Origin: Pseudoxanthomonas sp. PXM03
Lineage (GTDB): Bacteria; Pseudomonadota; Gammaproteobacteria; Xanthomonadales; Xanthomonadaceae
NCBI RefSeq assembly: GCF_014852005.1
Contig: NZ_JACVAU010000001.1
Location: 704,001-768,000, forward strand
DNA: 64,000 nt
Direction of reading: 5' to 3'
A model generated the notes under the pieces. It worked only from the letters and a program-made list of their open reading frames with translations. It was not told where the DNA came from and did not search any database. This document shows, one piece after another, positions 19,436 to 29,535 of the stretch. The translations under genes were made by a program, and so were the position numbers. Position 1 is the stretch's first letter. Each line of letters starts with the position of its first letter.

Positions 19436-20535
19436 GGCTGATCCCCCGTCTGCATGACACCTACGTGGGCCAGGTCGTGCTGGTCACCGTACTGCTGACC
19501 TGGGCGGTGCTGGTGGGACTGGACGTGGTGATGGCGCTGTCCGGCGAAATCGGCGACCTGGGGACGGGCAACTACACCTTCGGCCATGCCGTGGCCTGGG
19601 TGCTGTACACCGTGCCACGCCGGGCCTACACGATGTTTCCCACGGCGGCCGTGATCGGTTCGCTGATGGGCCTGGGCCAGCTGGCGGCCAGCTCCGAACT
19701 GACCGCGCTGCGTGCGCTGGGCCTGTCGCGGCGCCGCCTGAGCATTTCGGTGGCAGCGGCGCTGGCCATCCTGACCGCCCTGATGGTGTTCAGCGGCGAG
19801 ACGCTGGGCCCGTGGGGCCAGCGCCAGGCCGACGTGCTGAAGATGAGCGCGCGTACAGGCAACGTTGCGATGGACCGCTACTCCGGCCTGTGGGCGCGCG
19901 AAGGCAACACCTTCCTGTACGCGCAGAGCGGCGAAGAGAAGGACCAGGGCGGCGGCAAGGTGTCGCTGCAGCTGCGCGACGTGCGCATGTACGAACTGGC
20001 GGACGACGGCCGACTCGCCTCCATCGCACATGCCGCCATCGCCGAACACCTGGACGGCTACTGGCTGCTGAAGAACGTGCGCCGCACCACCTTCAACGAA
20101 CGCTCCGCCACCCAGGTCACCGTGCTGGGCGAGCGCTGGGAGTCGGAACTGGACGCCTCGGTGCTGTCGTCCAGCCTGGTGCGTGCACGCAACATGCCCA
20201 GCCATGAGCTGAGCCAGAACATCGACTACCGCAAGCGCAACGGGCTGGACGCGCGCGATTACGAAGACCAGTACTGGGCCCGCTGGTTCTATCCGCTCAA
20301 CGTGCTGGCGCTGTGCCTTGCCGCCATCCCGTTCGCCTTCGGCAGCCTGCGCAGCGGCGGCATGGGCAAGCGGCTGTTCCTCGGCATCGTGTTCGCGGTC
20401 GGCTTCTGGGTGCTGCAGACCATGTTCGTGCGCCTGGCCGGTGCGTTCCGGCTGGACTACCGCATCGCCTACGCGGTTCCACCCTTCGCCCTGCTCGGCA
20501 TCTCCTGGCTGATGTTCCGGCAGAGAAGCCGCTGA
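19432..20535 (+). CDS. lptG: LPS export ABC transporter permease LptG
   Basis: Second permease of the Lpt exporter, 367 residues, with the same layout of membrane helices around a periplasmic domain. Family stretches are LIPRLHDTYVGQVVLVTVLLTW, the coupling region MGLGQLAASSELTALRALGLSRRRL, and LAAIPFAFGSLRSGGMGKRLFLGI. It is coupled to lptF by ATGA. Its stop is seven bases from the convergent RDD gene stop, and a CGCGCC-GTCA-GGCGCG hairpin overlaps the junction. Confidence 0.93.
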   Translation: MRLIPRLHDTYVGQVVLVTVLLTWAVLVGLDVVMALSGEIGDLGTGNYTFGHAVAWVLYTVPRRAYTMFPTAAVIGSLMGLGQLAASSELTALRALGLSRRRLSISVAAALAILTALMVFSGETLGPWGQRQADVLKMSARTGNVAMDRYSGLWAREGNTFLYAQSGEEKDQGGGKVSLQLRDVRMYELADDGRLASIAHAAIAEHLDGYWLLKNVRRTTFNERSATQVTVLGERWESELDASVLSSSLVRARNMPSHELSQNIDYRKRNGLDARDYEDQYWARWFYPLNVLALCLAAIPFAFGSLRSGGMGKRLFLGIVFAVGFWVLQTMFVRLAGAFRLDYRIAYAVPPFALLGISWLMFRQRSR

Positions 20536-20542
20536 CGCGCCG

Positions 20543-21013
20543 TCAGGCGCGCTTCGGCAATCGCACCATCCGCGTGCCGCTGTAGCGGTCGTGGAAGGTC
20601 AGGCGTTCGCGATCCAGCCACGCCCACCAGAACCCCAATCCCGCCGCCAGCGTCGAGACCGTCGCCAGCGTGTAACGACGCCACAATGCCGCGCGTGTCG
20701 GCGCATCCCCTGCGGGGGTGACCACTTTCAGCCGCCAGGGCCGCATGCCGAGCGTCTGCCCGCCGCGTTGCCAGCTCCACGTGGCGTACACGCCGGTAAC
20801 AACCCAGCAGCAGATCCAGAGCAGCCACCACAACGGGCTGAAGGGCGGGATGTTGTGGCGGACATTGCCGCTGGCCACCACGTCGATCAGTACGAACGGG
20901 ACCGCGACGGCGATCCACAGCGCCAGCACGGGCCAGAAGTCGTAGAGCAGCGCGAGCAGGCGCCAGCCGATCAGGGCGCGGGGTTTTCCGGGGAGGGGGG
21001 CGGGATGCGTCAT
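20543..21013 (-). CDS. RDD family membrane protein
   Basis: A 156-residue inner-membrane protein with about four hydrophobic segments. The RDD signature is present as LIGWRLLALLYDFWPVLALW near the N-terminus, and QTLGMRPWRLKVV and LDRERLTFHDRYSGTRMV towards the end. Its function is unknown; members have been linked to transport and to ion or osmotic stress. I chose the ATG at 21013, since the long in-frame upstream extension runs over repeats and antisense to xerD. It is convergent with lptG. Confidence 0.85.
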   Translation of the reverse strand: MTHPAPLPGKPRALIGWRLLALLYDFWPVLALWIAVAVPFVLIDVVASGNVRHNIPPFSPLWWLLWICCWVVTGVYATWSWQRGGQTLGMRPWRLKVVTPAGDAPTRAALWRRYTLATVSTLAAGLGFWWAWLDRERLTFHDRYSGTRMVRLPKRA

Positions 21014-21091
21014 CGCGACAGGATACCGGCTAAGGCCCAGCCGCCCATTGGGGGAGCGACGTTCCCTCAGACAACTCCGGACAAATGATCC

Positions 21092-21195
21092 CGCTCGTGG
21101 TGAGCCTGTCGAACCATGCACTTTGCGCCGCATCGACAGGTCACGACAGCCTGCTCTCCCGTGGAAAGCGCGGTTCGACAGGCTCGCCACGAACG
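21092..21195. repeat. Inverted pair of a CGTGGTGAGCCTGTCGAAC repeat
   Basis: The copy at 21092-21118 (CTCGTGGTGAGCCTGTCGAA core) is matched by an inverted copy at 21169-21195 (GGTTCGACAGGCTCGCCACG). About 50 bases separate them. Repeats with this core are scattered between genes in many proteobacterial genomes. Confidence 0.7.
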
Positions 21196-21286
21196 ATATC
21201 CGGGGGCACCTGTTAACGGAGTGATCCAGACCTCCATGGCTACGCCGGGAAAGGCTGTCTGCGTTCATTCCTGTAATCGCGGGCCT

Positions 21287-21310
21287 CTGGCGACTGACGT
21301 CGCTCCCACA
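21287..21310. repeat. TGTGGGAGCGACGTCAGTCGC repeat (minus orientation)
   Basis: On the minus strand the sequence reads TGTGGGAGCGAC, TGAC-type loop, GTCGC. GCGAC (21290-21294) and GTCGC (21299-21303) form the stem. It resembles the short hairpin repeats frequent in Xanthomonas and Pseudomonas relatives and ends about 30 bases before xerD. Confidence 0.5.
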
Positions 21311-21328
21311 AGAGGGATATGCATCGCC

Positions 21329-21334
21329 TAAGCT
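21329..21334 (+). promoter_or_regulatory. -10-like box directly upstream of xerD
   Basis: TAAGCT ends six bases before the xerD ATG and no Shine-Dalgarno motif is present. The match to the -10 consensus is only partial. Confidence 0.25.
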
Positions 21335-21340
21335 TGCCGC

Positions 21341-22294
21341 ATGACTGCCCGCACGCCCGCCGAACGCCGCCAGCAGGCGAACGCCCTGCCGCCCGTCCCC
21401 GACGCCGACGCCGACGCCATCGCGGCATTCCTCGACGTGATCTGGGCCGAGAACGGCTTGGCGAAGCCTTCGCTGGACAGCTATCGGCGCGACCTGGAAG
21501 GCTTCGCGCGCTGGCGGAACGGACGTGCAGGCGGACTGGCCGCCGCGGATCGCGCGGCGCTGTTTGATTACCTGGCGTGGCGTACGCGCGAAGGCTATTC
21601 GCCACACAGCAACGCGCGGCTGCTGTCGGCCCTGCGCGCGTTCTACGCGCAGCGGTTGCGCCGGGGCGAACGTGCGGACGACCCCACTGCGCTGCTCGAT
21701 CCGCCGCGCCTGCCGCGCTCGTTGCCCAAGGCCCTGGCCGAAACCGAGATCGACGCGCTGCTGGCCGCGCCCGACACCGCCACGCCGCTGGGCCTGCGCG
21801 ACCGCGCGATGCTCGAACTGATGTACGCCGCAGGCCTGCGGGTCAGCGAACTCGTCACGCTGCCTGCGACGGCGGTGAACCTGCGGCAGGGCGTATTGAG
21901 GGTCACCGGCAAGGGCAGCAAGGACCGGCTGGTGCCCTTGGGCGAGGAGTCGCAGCACTGGCTGGAAACCTACCTGGCACAGGCGCGCGCCGTCTTGGCC
22001 GGCAAGCGCAGCACGCCCTTCCTGTTCGTGGGCGCGGGCGCTGAACCGCCGACCCGGCAGCAGTTCTGGGGGCTGGTGAAGCGTTACGCGGCGCTGGCCG
22101 GCATCGATCCGGTCCGGATCAGTCCTCACGGGCTGCGGCACAGCTTCGCGACCCACCTGCTCAACCGGGGCGCCGACCTGCGCGCGCTGCAGATGCTGCT
22201 GGGCCACAGTTCGCTGTCGACCACGCAGATCTACACCCTGGTCGCTCGCGAACACCTCAAGCAACTGCACGGCCGGCATCATCCGCGGGCATGA
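21341..22294 (+). CDS. xerD: Site-specific tyrosine recombinase XerD
   Basis: With XerC, resolves chromosome dimers at dif during division. The 317-residue protein has an N-terminal SAM-like core-binding domain (about 25-125) and a catalytic domain. The catalytic residues are visible: R167 in [10 protein letters not shown]191 in TGKGSKDR, H263 and R266 in [13 protein letters not shown]289 in LGHSSLSTT, and the nucleophile Y298 in QIYTL. The N-terminal extension of about 20 residues is longer than in E. coli XerD (298 residues). xerD followed by dsbC is a conserved neighbourhood. Confidence 0.93.
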   Translation: MTARTPAERRQQANALPPVPDADADAIAAFLDVIWAENGLAKPSLDSYRRDLEGFARWRNGRAGGLAAADRAALFDYLAWRTREGYSPHSNARLLSALRAFYAQRLRRGERADDPTALLDPPRLPRSLPKALAETEIDALLAAPDTATPLGLRDRAMLELMYAAGLRVSELVTLPATAVNLRQGVLRVTGKGSKDRLVPLGEESQHWLETYLAQARAVLAGKRSTPFLFVGAGAEPPTRQQFWGLVKRYAALAGIDPVRISPHGLRHSFATHLLNRGADLRALQMLLGHSSLSTTQIYTLVAREHLKQLHGRHHPRA

Positions 22295-22392
22295 CGCGGG
22301 TCACGCTGGCGGGCGGTTAAGCCGCCTGCGCGGCGCCGTGTGCCAGAATCCCCGTCTGTTCCTGCCACCCAGCCGCACTGCGGCATACCCGG

Positions 22393-23244
22393 ATGCCCTT
22401 GATGCCTCGCCTGATGACCGCCGCCCTTCTGGGTGCCCTGAGCCTGACCGCCTGTGCGCAGGCCCCCCAGCCGCCCGTGCAGGACGGTGCCGCGGCCGCG
22501 CCCGCCGCCCCGCAGGCGGCCGTGCGCCAGATCAAGGCAGGCGTGGGCGCCACCCCCGACGCACGTGCCCGTTCCGCGATCGCCCAGCTCAACCCGCAGG
22601 CGAAAGTGGAATACGTCGGCGCCGCACCGTTGCCGGGTTTCCGCGAGGTGATCGCGGGCGGCCAGTTGCTCTACATCAGTGACGACGGACGCTACCTGAT
22701 GCAGGGCACCGTTCTGGACCTGGACCAGCAGCAGGACCTGATGCAGACCAGCCCGGCGCTCGCCGGCTACCGCAGCAAGCTGATCGCGACCATCCCGCAC
22801 GCCGAACGCATCGTGTTCGCACCGCCGAACGCCAAGTACACGGTCACCGTGTTCACCGACATCGAATGCGGCTATTGCCGCAAGCTGCACGGCGAAGTGG
22901 GCGAGCTCAACCGTCTCGGCATCGCGGTGGAATACCTGGCGTTCCCGCGCATGGGCCTGGGCAGCCAGGACCACAAGGACATGATCTCGGTCTGGTGCGC
23001 GCCCGATCGCAAGCGCGCGCTCACCGACGCCAAGGCCGGCAAGTCGATCCCCTCGCGCGACTGCAAGAATCCTGTGACGATGGAATTCGACGTCGGCCAG
23101 CGCATCGGCGTCAGTGGCACCCCGGCGATCTATTCGGCCGAAGGCGTCCAACTGGGCGGCTACCTGCCGCCGGCCGCCTTGAAGGCCAGGCTGGACGAGT
23201 TGGCCGCCAAGGCGGCGCCAGCCGCCGCTGCCGGCGCCCTGTGA
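22393..23244 (+). CDS. dsbC: Thiol:disulfide interchange protein DsbC, lipoprotein form
   Basis: Periplasmic disulfide isomerase. The N-terminus ends in [12 protein letters not shown], a lipobox, so this DsbC is probably membrane-anchored. An Ala/Pro linker follows, then the dimerisation domain (about 50-135) and a thioredoxin fold with the active site CGYC in [13 protein letters not shown] and the cis-proline loop SGTPAIYS. Two further cysteines (VWCAPD, RDCKN) match the structural disulfide of DsbC. At 283 residues it is longer than E. coli DsbC because of the linker and tail. It follows xerD as in E. coli and ends at a terminator. Either MPLMPRLM methionine could be the start. Confidence 0.9.
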   Translation: MPLMPRLMTAALLGALSLTACAQAPQPPVQDGAAAAPAAPQAAVRQIKAGVGATPDARARSAIAQLNPQAKVEYVGAAPLPGFREVIAGGQLLYISDDGRYLMQGTVLDLDQQQDLMQTSPALAGYRSKLIATIPHAERIVFAPPNAKYTVTVFTDIECGYCRKLHGEVGELNRLGIAVEYLAFPRMGLGSQDHKDMISVWCAPDRKRALTDAKAGKSIPSRDCKNPVTMEFDVGQRIGVSGTPAIYSAEGVQLGGYLPPAALKARLDELAAKAAPAAAAGAL

Positions 23245-23250
23245 CATCCC

Positions 23251-23273
23251 GAAGCCGGCCTTGCGCCGGCTTC
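23251..23273 (+). terminator. Hairpin after dsbC
   Basis: Nine-base-pair stem GAAGCCGGC / GCCGGCTTC with a five-base loop, six bases after the dsbC stop. There is no U-tract, so termination may be partial. It abuts the purL -10 box. Confidence 0.55.
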
Positions 23274-23275
23274 GC

Positions 23276-23281
23276 TACAAT
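23276..23281 (+). promoter_or_regulatory. -10 box of purL
   Basis: TACAAT, 42 bases before the purL start, immediately follows the dsbC hairpin. The -35 position falls inside that hairpin and is not a clear match. Confidence 0.4.
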
Positions 23282-23323
23282 AGCGGGCCCCGTCCTGACG
23301 GCTACGCCCCCACGGTTCCGGAC

Positions 23324-26300
23324 ATGATCGTCCTCGAAGGCCAACCGGCCTTGTCGCACTTCCGCCGCGCGCGGCTCGAATCCAAGCTCCAGTCGATGGC
23401 CTCCGGTGTCCGCATCTGCGGTGCCTGGCATGTCTACTTCATCGAACCAGAGGCCGGCGCTACGCCGGACCTGGCCACGTTGCGCCGCATCCTGCAGGCG
23501 GGTGACGAGGCGGCGGCGCTGGCCGATGGCGCGGTATCGCGCTTCGTCACCCCGCGCCTGGGCACGCTGTCGCCGTGGGCCAGCAAGGCCACCGAACTGC
23601 TGCGCGGCGCCGGCCAGCCGGTGAAGCGCGTCGAGCGCGGCCTGCGCATCGACCTCGAGGGCTGGGACGACGGCCAGCCGGCGCTGGCCAAGGCGCTGCA
23701 CGACCCGATGACGCAGTCCCTGCTGACCACCCGCGACCAGGCGCAGGCGTTGTTCACCGCGCCCGCGCGCGGCGAACTGGAGCGCATCCCGCTGGCGCAG
23801 CTGGAAGCGGCCAACACCCGCTTGGGCCTGGCGCTGGCGGACGACGAGATCGACTACCTGCGCACGCGCTACACCGAACTCGGCCGCGACCCCTCGGACG
23901 TCGAACTGATGATGTTCGCGCAGGCGAACTCCGAGCACTGCCGGCACAAGATCTTCAACGCCAGCTGGACCATCGACGGCAAGGAGCAGGACCGCTCGCT
24001 GTTCCGGATGATCAAGCACACCCATGCGCAGACGCCGGAGCACACGCTCAGCGCCTACAGCGACAACGCCGCGGTGGTCGAAGGCTACCCGGCGGCGCGC
24101 TTCCGTCCGGACGGAAGCGGCCAGTACCGCCTCGAGGCGACGCTGGATTCGGCCTTCTGCATCAAGGTGGAAACGCACAACCACCCGACCGCGATCGCGC
24201 CGTTCCCCGGTGCCAGCACCGGTGCCGGCGGTGAGATCCGTGACGAAGGCGCGACCGGCCGCGGTGGCAAGCCCAAGGCCGGCCTGACCGGCTTCTCGGT
24301 GTCGCACCTGCGCATCCCCACGCTGCCTCAGCCGTGGGAAGCGACGCGCGCGCTGAATCCACGCATGGCGCCAGCGCTGGACATCATGCTCGACGGCCCG
24401 TTGGGCGGTGCCGCGTTCAACAACGAATTCGGCCGGCCGAACCTGCTGGGTTACTTCCGCAGTTTCGAGCTGCCCGAAGGCGCCGGCCTGACCCGGGCAT
24501 ACGACAAGCCGATCATGCTGGCCGGCGGCCTCGGCGCGATCGACCGCATCCAGGTGGAGAAGAAGACGCTGTCGGCCGGTGACGCCGTCATCGTGCTCGG
24601 CGGACCGGCCATGCTGATCGGCCTGGGCGGCGGCGCCGCGAGTTCGGTGGCCTCGGGCGAGAGCGCAGAGGAACTCGATTTCGCCAGCGTGCAACGCGAC
24701 AACCCGGAGATGGAGCGCCGCTGCCAGGAAGTCATCGACCGCTGTGTGGCGATGGGCGGAGACAATCCGATCCTGTGGTTCCACGACGTGGGCGCGGGCG
24801 GCCTGTCCAACGCGATCCCCGAACTGCTGCACGATTCCGGCGTGGGCGGCGTGATCGACCTGGGCAAGGTGCCCAGCGACGATCCCTCGCTGTCGCCGAT
24901 GCAGTTGTGGTGCAACGAATCGCAGGAGCGTTACGTGCTCGGCGTGCCGCAGGCGCGGCTGGCCGAATTCGCGGCGATCTGCGAACGCGAGCGTTGTCCG
25001 TTTGCCGCCGTGGGCGTGGCGACGAAGGAAGAACATCTCGTCGTGGCCTACGGAGCGACCCCGGGCAACATTCCTGCCGATGCCCCCATCGACCTGCCGA
25101 TGGACGTGCTGTTCGGCAAGGCGCCGAAGATGCACCGCGATACCGGATATCCCGATGCGCCGAAGTGGCCCGCCCTGCAGACGGCAAGCCTGGATCTGCG
25201 TGACGCCGGCCTGCGCGTACTCGCGCATCCCACGGTCGCCTCCAAGCAGTTCCTGATCACCATCGGCGACCGCAGCGTCGGCGGCCTGACCGCACGCGAC
25301 CAGCTGGTCGGCCCGTGGCAGATGCCGGTGGCCGATTGCGCCATCACGCTGAGCGGCTATGAAGGCTTCGTCGGCGAAGCGATGGCCATCGGCGAACGCA
25401 CGCCGCTGGCCCTGCTCGATGCCGCTGCCGCCGCCCGCATGGCGGTGGGCGAGGCCATCACCAACCTGTGCGCCGCGCCGGTGGAATCGCTGCATCGCGT
25501 GAAGCTGTCCGCCAACTGGATGGCCGCCGCCGGCCATCCCGGCGAGGACGCGCTGCTGTTCGATGCGGTGAAGGCCGTGGGCATGGAGCTGTGCCCGGAC
25601 CTGGACATCAGCATCCCGGTAGGCAAGGACTCGCTGTCGATGCAGGCGCAGTGGCACAGCGATGGCCAAGCGCAGAAATCCGTTTCGCCCGTCTCCCTGA
25701 TCATCAGCGCCTTCGCGCCGGTGACCGACGTGCGCCAGCAACTGACGCCGCTGCTGTCGCGCGAAGACGACAGCGAGCTGTGGCTGATCGGCCTGGGTGC
25801 GGGCAAGAAGCGTCTCGGCGGTTCCGTGCTGGCGCAGGTGTATCCGCAGTCGGGCGGCGAGGGCGCGTGGCCGGCGTTCGCCGGTGACGGTCGTGACGAA
25901 AGCGTGCCGGATCTCGACGATTCGCAGCGCCTTCGCGATTTCTTCCACCTGATCGCGGATGCGCGCGAGGCCGGCCTGCTGCTGGCCTACCACGACCGCA
26001 GCGACGGCGGCGCGTTCGCCGCGTTGTGCGAGATGGCGTTCGCCTCGCATCGGGGCCTGGACATCAACCTGGACGGCTGGGGCGACGATGCCTTCCGCAC
26101 GCTGTTCGCCGAGGAACTGGGCGCGGTGGTGCAGGTGGCCGACGAGGATCGTGCCGCCTTCGCCGACCTGATCGAACACCATGCGCTGACGGAGTGCGCG
26201 CAGCGCATCGCGCGCCCGACGACCGCCGCCGTGGTGCGCGTGCAGCAGGAGGGTGACGTGCTGGCCGAGTGGCGCTGGGAAGAGCTGTTCGATGCCTGGT

Positions 26301-27220
26301 GGTCGGTGACGCATGCGATGCAGAAGCTGCGCGATAACCCGGAGACGGCCGATGAGGAGCGCGAGACCACGCGCCAGTTCGGCCGCACCGGGCTGAAACC
26401 GAAGCTGTCGTTCGATGCGGGTGACGATGTCGCTGCGCCGTTCATCGCCACGGGCAAACGCCCGAAGGTCGCGATCCTGCGCGAGCAGGGCGTCAATGGC
26501 CAGATCGAAATGGCGTCGGCCTTCACCCGCGCCGGTTTCGATGCGTTCGACGTGCACATGAGCGACCTGATCAGCGGCCGCGTGGCGCTGGATGATTTCA
26601 GCGGCATCGCGGCGTGCGGCGGTTTCAGCTATGGCGACGTACTGGGCGCCGGACGCGGCTGGGCGACCTCGATCCTCGAGCGCAGCGCGCTGCGTGATGC
26701 GTTCGCGGCGTTCTTCGCGCGCGACAACACGTTCTCGCTGGGCGTCTGCAATGGTTGCCAGATGATGAGCCAGTTGAAGGACATCATCCCCGGTGCGACG
26801 CACTGGCCCCGCTTCCTGCGCAACCGCAGCGAACAGTTCGAGGCGCGGGTGTCGTTGCTCGAAGTAGTGGAGTCGCCGTCGGTGTTCTTCCGTGGCATGG
26901 CCGGCTCGCGCATCCCCGTCGCGGTCGCGCATGGCGAAGGGCGCGCGGACTTCGCCAGTCCGGCCGACCAGGGCGCGGTCCGCGTCGCATTGCGTTTCAT
27001 CGACGGCGATGGCCAGGTGGCGGCGTCGTATCCGCAGAATCCGAACGGTTCGCCCGATGGCATCACCGGCCTGACCAGCGACGACGGTCGCGCCACCATC
27101 CTGATGCCGCACCCGGAACGCACTCCGCGCAGCGCCAACCACAGCTGGCATCCGGCCGACTGGCCGGAAGATTCGCCGTGGCTGCGCATGTTCCGCAATG
27201 CGCGGGTGTGGGTGGGATGA
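23324..27220 (+). CDS. purL: Phosphoribosylformylglycinamidine synthase
   Basis: Fourth step of purine synthesis: converts FGAR, glutamine and ATP to FGAM. The 1298 residues match the large single-chain form of gammaproteobacteria. It has an N-terminal domain, a linker, the duplicated FGAM synthetase core ([16 protein letters not shown] near 205, ETHNHPTAI near 285, a second half with [13 protein letters not shown]), and a C-terminal glutaminase. The glutaminase nucleophile is in [10 protein letters not shown] near residue 1146, and its His/Glu pair is in [12 protein letters not shown] 23324 ([14 protein letters not shown]) matches the family; 21 codons upstream do not. The gene is alone between terminator-like hairpins. 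Confidence 0.97.
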   Translation: MIVLEGQPALSHFRRARLESKLQSMASGVRICGAWHVYFIEPEAGATPDLATLRRILQAGDEAAALADGAVSRFVTPRLGTLSPWASKATELLRGAGQPVKRVERGLRIDLEGWDDGQPALAKALHDPMTQSLLTTRDQAQALFTAPARGELERIPLAQLEAANTRLGLALADDEIDYLRTRYTELGRDPSDVELMMFAQANSEHCRHKIFNASWTIDGKEQDRSLFRMIKHTHAQTPEHTLSAYSDNAAVVEGYPAARFRPDGSGQYRLEATLDSAFCIKVETHNHPTAIAPFPGASTGAGGEIRDEGATGRGGKPKAGLTGFSVSHLRIPTLPQPWEATRALNPRMAPALDIMLDGPLGGAAFNNEFGRPNLLGYFRSFELPEGAGLTRAYDKPIMLAGGLGAIDRIQVEKKTLSAGDAVIVLGGPAMLIGLGGGAASSVASGESAEELDFASVQRDNPEMERRCQEVIDRCVAMGGDNPILWFHDVGAGGLSNAIPELLHDSGVGGVIDLGKVPSDDPSLSPMQLWCNESQERYVLGVPQARLAEFAAICERERCPFAAVGVATKEEHLVVAYGATPGNIPADAPIDLPMDVLFGKAPKMHRDTGYPDAPKWPALQTASLDLRDAGLRVLAHPTVASKQFLITIGDRSVGGLTARDQLVGPWQMPVADCAITLSGYEGFVGEAMAIGERTPLALLDAAAAARMAVGEAITNLCAAPVESLHRVKLSANWMAAAGHPGEDALLFDAVKAVGMELCPDLDISIPVGKDSLSMQAQWHSDGQAQKSVSPVSLIISAFAPVTDVRQQLTPLLSREDDSELWLIGLGAGKKRLGGSVLAQVYPQSGGEGAWPAFAGDGRDESVPDLDDSQRLRDFFHLIADAREAGLLLAYHDRSDGGAFAALCEMAFASHRGLDINLDGWGDDAFRTLFAEELGAVVQVADEDRAAFADLIEHHALTECAQRIARPTTAAVVRVQQEGDVLAEWRWEELFDAWWSVTHAMQKLRDNPETADEERETTRQFGRTGLKPKLSFDAGDDVAAPFIATGKRPKVAILREQGVNGQIEMASAFTRAGFDAFDVHMSDLISGRVALDDFSGIAACGGFSYGDVLGAGRGWATSILERSALRDAFAAFFARDNTFSLGVCNGCQMMSQLKDIIPGATHWPRFLRNRSEQFEARVSLLEVVESPSVFFRGMAGSRIPVAVAHGEGRADFASPADQGAVRVALRFIDGDGQVAASYPQNPNGSPDGITGLTSDDGRATILMPHPERTPRSANHSWHPADWPEDSPWLRMFRNARVWVG

Positions 27221-27228
27221 TCGTGCGT

Positions 27229-27248
27229 GCCCGCCGGCGACGGCGGGC
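27229..27248 (+). terminator. GC-rich hairpin after purL
   Basis: Seven-base-pair stem GCCCGCC / GGCGGGC with a six-base loop, nine bases after the purL stop, without a U-tract. A GATAAAGT -10-like sequence for gspE follows at 27272. Confidence 0.4.
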
Positions 27249-27301
27249 CACGCCCGGGCAACGCGGCACCTGATAAAGTCCGGGCCTTCAAGGAGGCTTC
27301 C

Positions 27302-29014
27302 GTGAACGCTGCCGCGCTCGACAATCCGCTTTCCGACGACGAGCGCATCGTCGCGGCCCTGCTGGCGCGCGGACGCCTGAAGGAGGCCGACCTGGCGCGT
27401 GCCCGCCGGCTGCAGGACGAGACCGGTGGCGATCTGCTGGCGCTGCTGTCGCGGCTGGGACTGGTCTCCGAGCGCGACCATGCCGAGACCGCCGCCGAGG
27501 TGCTGGAGCTTCCCCTGGTCGCGGCGAAGGATGCGCCGGACGCGCCGCCGGAATCGGTGGTGCTCTCGCAGCGTTTCCTCAAGCAGTTCCATGTCTGCCC
27601 GGTGGGCGAGGACGAGGCCCACGTCGATCTGCTGATGGCCGATCCGCAGGACCGCTACGCGCTGGAAGCGGTACGCCTGGCGACCGGCCGCGCAGTGCGG
27701 CCCCGCGTGGCGCTGCGCTCGGAGATCAGCGACCTGATCGAGCGCTACTACGGGCAGGGCCGCAGCGCGATGGGTGCCATCGTCGAAAATGCGGACGGCG
27801 AGGCCACCGCAGACCTGGATGATGTCGAACACCTGCGTGACCTTGCCTCGGAGGCGCCGGTCATCCGCCTGGTCAACCTGGTCATCCAGCGTGCGGTCGA
27901 GCTGCGCGCGTCGGACATCCACATCGAACCGTTCGAGAACCGCCTGAAGGTGCGCTACCGCATCGACGGCGTGCTGGAGGAAGGCGAAAGCCCGCCCGCC
28001 AACCTGACTGCGGCGGTCATCAGCCGCGTCAAGATCATGGCCAAGCTCAACATCGCCGAGCGCCGCCTGCCGCAGGACGGGCGCATCATGCTGCGCGTGC
28101 AGGGCAAGGAACTGGACCTCCGCGTCAGCACCATGCCCACCGCGCACGGCGAAAGCGTGGTGATGCGCCTGCTGGACCGCGAGACGGTGGTGTTCGACTT
28201 CAAGAAGCTGGGCTTCACCGATGCGTTCCTGCCGCAGTTCCAGAAGGTGCTGGAACAACCCCACGGCATCCTGCTGGTCACCGGCCCGACCGGCTCGGGC
28301 AAGACCACCACGCTGTACACCGCGCTGAGCAGGCTCAACACGCCGGACGTCAAGATCATCACGGTCGAGGACCCGGTCGAGTACCAGATCGAAGGCATCA
28401 ACCAGATCCAGGCCAAGCCGCAGATCGGGCTGGACTTCGCGCACGCGCTGCGCAGCATCGTGCGCCAGGACCCGGACATCATCATGATCGGCGAAATGCG
28501 CGATCTTGAAACCGCGCGCATCGCCATCCAGTCGGCGCTGACCGGCCACCTGGTGCTCAGTACGCTGCACACCAACAATGCGGCCGGCGGCATCACCCGC
28601 ATGCTGGACATGGGCGTGGAGGATTATCTGATGACCTCCACGGTCAACGGCATCCTGGCCCAGCGGCTGGTGCGGCGGCTGGAGCCCACGCATGCGGAGC
28701 GGTACCCCGCATCGCCCGAGGAAATCGAGAAATTCGCCCTGCGCCGCTTCCAGCCGCATGGCGAGATCTACCTGTATCGCCCGCGTGGTTCGGCCATCGC
28801 GCCGACCGGTTACCTGGGACGCACCACCATCGTCGAGTTCCTGGTGATGAACGACGAAATCCGCCGCGCCATCATGCGCCACGCCGGGATGGGCGAACTG
28901 GAACAGCTCGCGCGCGACTCGGGCATGCGTACCATGTACGAGGACGGCATCGTCAAGGCGCTTGCCGGCGAGACGACCATCGAGGAAGTGCTGCGCGTGA
29001 CCGAGGAGGGCTGA
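27302..29014 (+). CDS. gspE: Type II secretion ATPase GspE (XpsE)
   Basis: Cytoplasmic hexameric ATPase that powers assembly of the T2S pseudopilus. The 570-residue protein has an N-terminal domain (1-150) for GspL binding, then Walker A GPTGSGKTT near 335, the Asp box ITVEDPVEYQI, Walker B DPDIIMIGEMRD and the His box STLHTNN. The start is GTG 27302, with a full AAGGAGG five bases upstream; the frame stays open 25 codons further up without homology. The usual tetracysteine zinc motif near residue 460 is absent: the whole protein has one cysteine. The gene is followed four bases later by a small secreted protein and is separated from gspF by 8.8 kb. Confidence 0.94.
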   Translation: MNAAALDNPLSDDERIVAALLARGRLKEADLARARRLQDETGGDLLALLSRLGLVSERDHAETAAEVLELPLVAAKDAPDAPPESVVLSQRFLKQFHVCPVGEDEAHVDLLMADPQDRYALEAVRLATGRAVRPRVALRSEISDLIERYYGQGRSAMGAIVENADGEATADLDDVEHLRDLASEAPVIRLVNLVIQRAVELRASDIHIEPFENRLKVRYRIDGVLEEGESPPANLTAAVISRVKIMAKLNIAERRLPQDGRIMLRVQGKELDLRVSTMPTAHGESVVMRLLDRETVVFDFKKLGFTDAFLPQFQKVLEQPHGILLVTGPTGSGKTTTLYTALSRLNTPDVKIITVEDPVEYQIEGINQIQAKPQIGLDFAHALRSIVRQDPDIIMIGEMRDLETARIAIQSALTGHLVLSTLHTNNAAGGITRMLDMGVEDYLMTSTVNGILAQRLVRRLEPTHAERYPASPEEIEKFALRRFQPHGEIYLYRPRGSAIAPTGYLGRTTIVEFLVMNDEIRRAIMRHAGMGELEQLARDSGMRTMYEDGIVKALAGETTIEEVLRVTEEG

Positions 29015-29018
29015 GGCG

Positions 29019-29468
29019 ATGAACAGGATGCGTGCGGGCTGCCTGGTCGTGGCGATGTGCGCGATACCGGCCGTCGCGTCGGCCGGCAAGGCCGCGTCGA
29101 AGACGCTGGCGCGTGGCGAGCTCCCGGCCGGCTTCGCGGTCGGCACGGCATCGCCGTCGCTGGCGCTGCAGGTCGAGATCGTCGACGGCAAGGTCACGGC
29201 GTCCGCGCCGGCCGGCGGTGAACCGGGCAACCTGCGCGCCGCGCGCAGTGGCGACGCTGCACAGACCACCCTGATGGTCAGCAGCACGTTGCCGGTGGCG
29301 ATCAAGTTCGATCTTTACGTCTCGATGGACGGAGAGCAGTTCACCTACGCCAGCAGCTGCGGCGTCACCCCGGGCATTTCTTCCTTCGAGATGTGGGAAC
29401 AGCCGGTGAAGCATTTCGCGCTGGGCAATCCCCGCGTCCTGCCGGCCGGCCGCATGGCCTGCGACTGA
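29019..29468 (+). CDS. Small secreted protein of unknown function
   Basis: I do not recognise this 149-residue protein. It has a clear signal peptide (RMRAGCLVVAMCAIPAVASA, cleaved near residue 22) and a mature part that looks all-beta. A pair of cysteines is present, one in YASSCGVTPG and one at the end in RMACD, which may form a disulfide. It starts four bases after gspE, so it is co-transcribed with it, and a strong terminator follows. That links its expression to the T2S ATPase. It could be a T2S accessory protein, a secreted substrate, or an unrelated passenger. Confidence 0.7.
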   Translation: MNRMRAGCLVVAMCAIPAVASAGKAASKTLARGELPAGFAVGTASPSLALQVEIVDGKVTASAPAGGEPGNLRAARSGDAAQTTLMVSSTLPVAIKFDLYVSMDGEQFTYASSCGVTPGISSFEMWEQPVKHFALGNPRVLPAGRMACD

Positions 29469-29488
29469 GTCCGGGCTTCCGGCAGGGA

Positions 29489-29517
29489 ACAAGGGCCCGG
29501 CAATGCCGGGCCCTTGT
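29489..29517. terminator. Bidirectional terminator between gspE unit and adhesin
   Basis: Thirteen-base-pair stem ACAAGGGCCCGGC / GCCGGGCCCTTGT with an AAT loop, between two convergent stops (29468 and 29536). It isolates gspE from everything downstream. Confidence 0.8.
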
Positions 29518-29535
29518 CTGTTGCGCAAACGGAAC

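Larger units (their letters stand above)
21014..21340. other. Repeat-bearing intergenic region before xerD
   Basis: This 327-base gap between the RDD gene and xerD holds no convincing gene. It contains an inverted pair of a GTGAGCCTGTCGAAC-type repeat and a GCGAC-GTCGC hairpin repeat, listed separately. Short reading frames here cross the repeats and have no ribosome binding site. Confidence 0.6.

Noticed and set aside
23111..29305. 2064-codon open frame antisense to dsbC, purL and gspE
   Set aside because: It is the reverse-strand shadow of three strongly identified genes; such frames stay open by GC-rich third positions. Its product is Arg/His/Gln-rich without family features.
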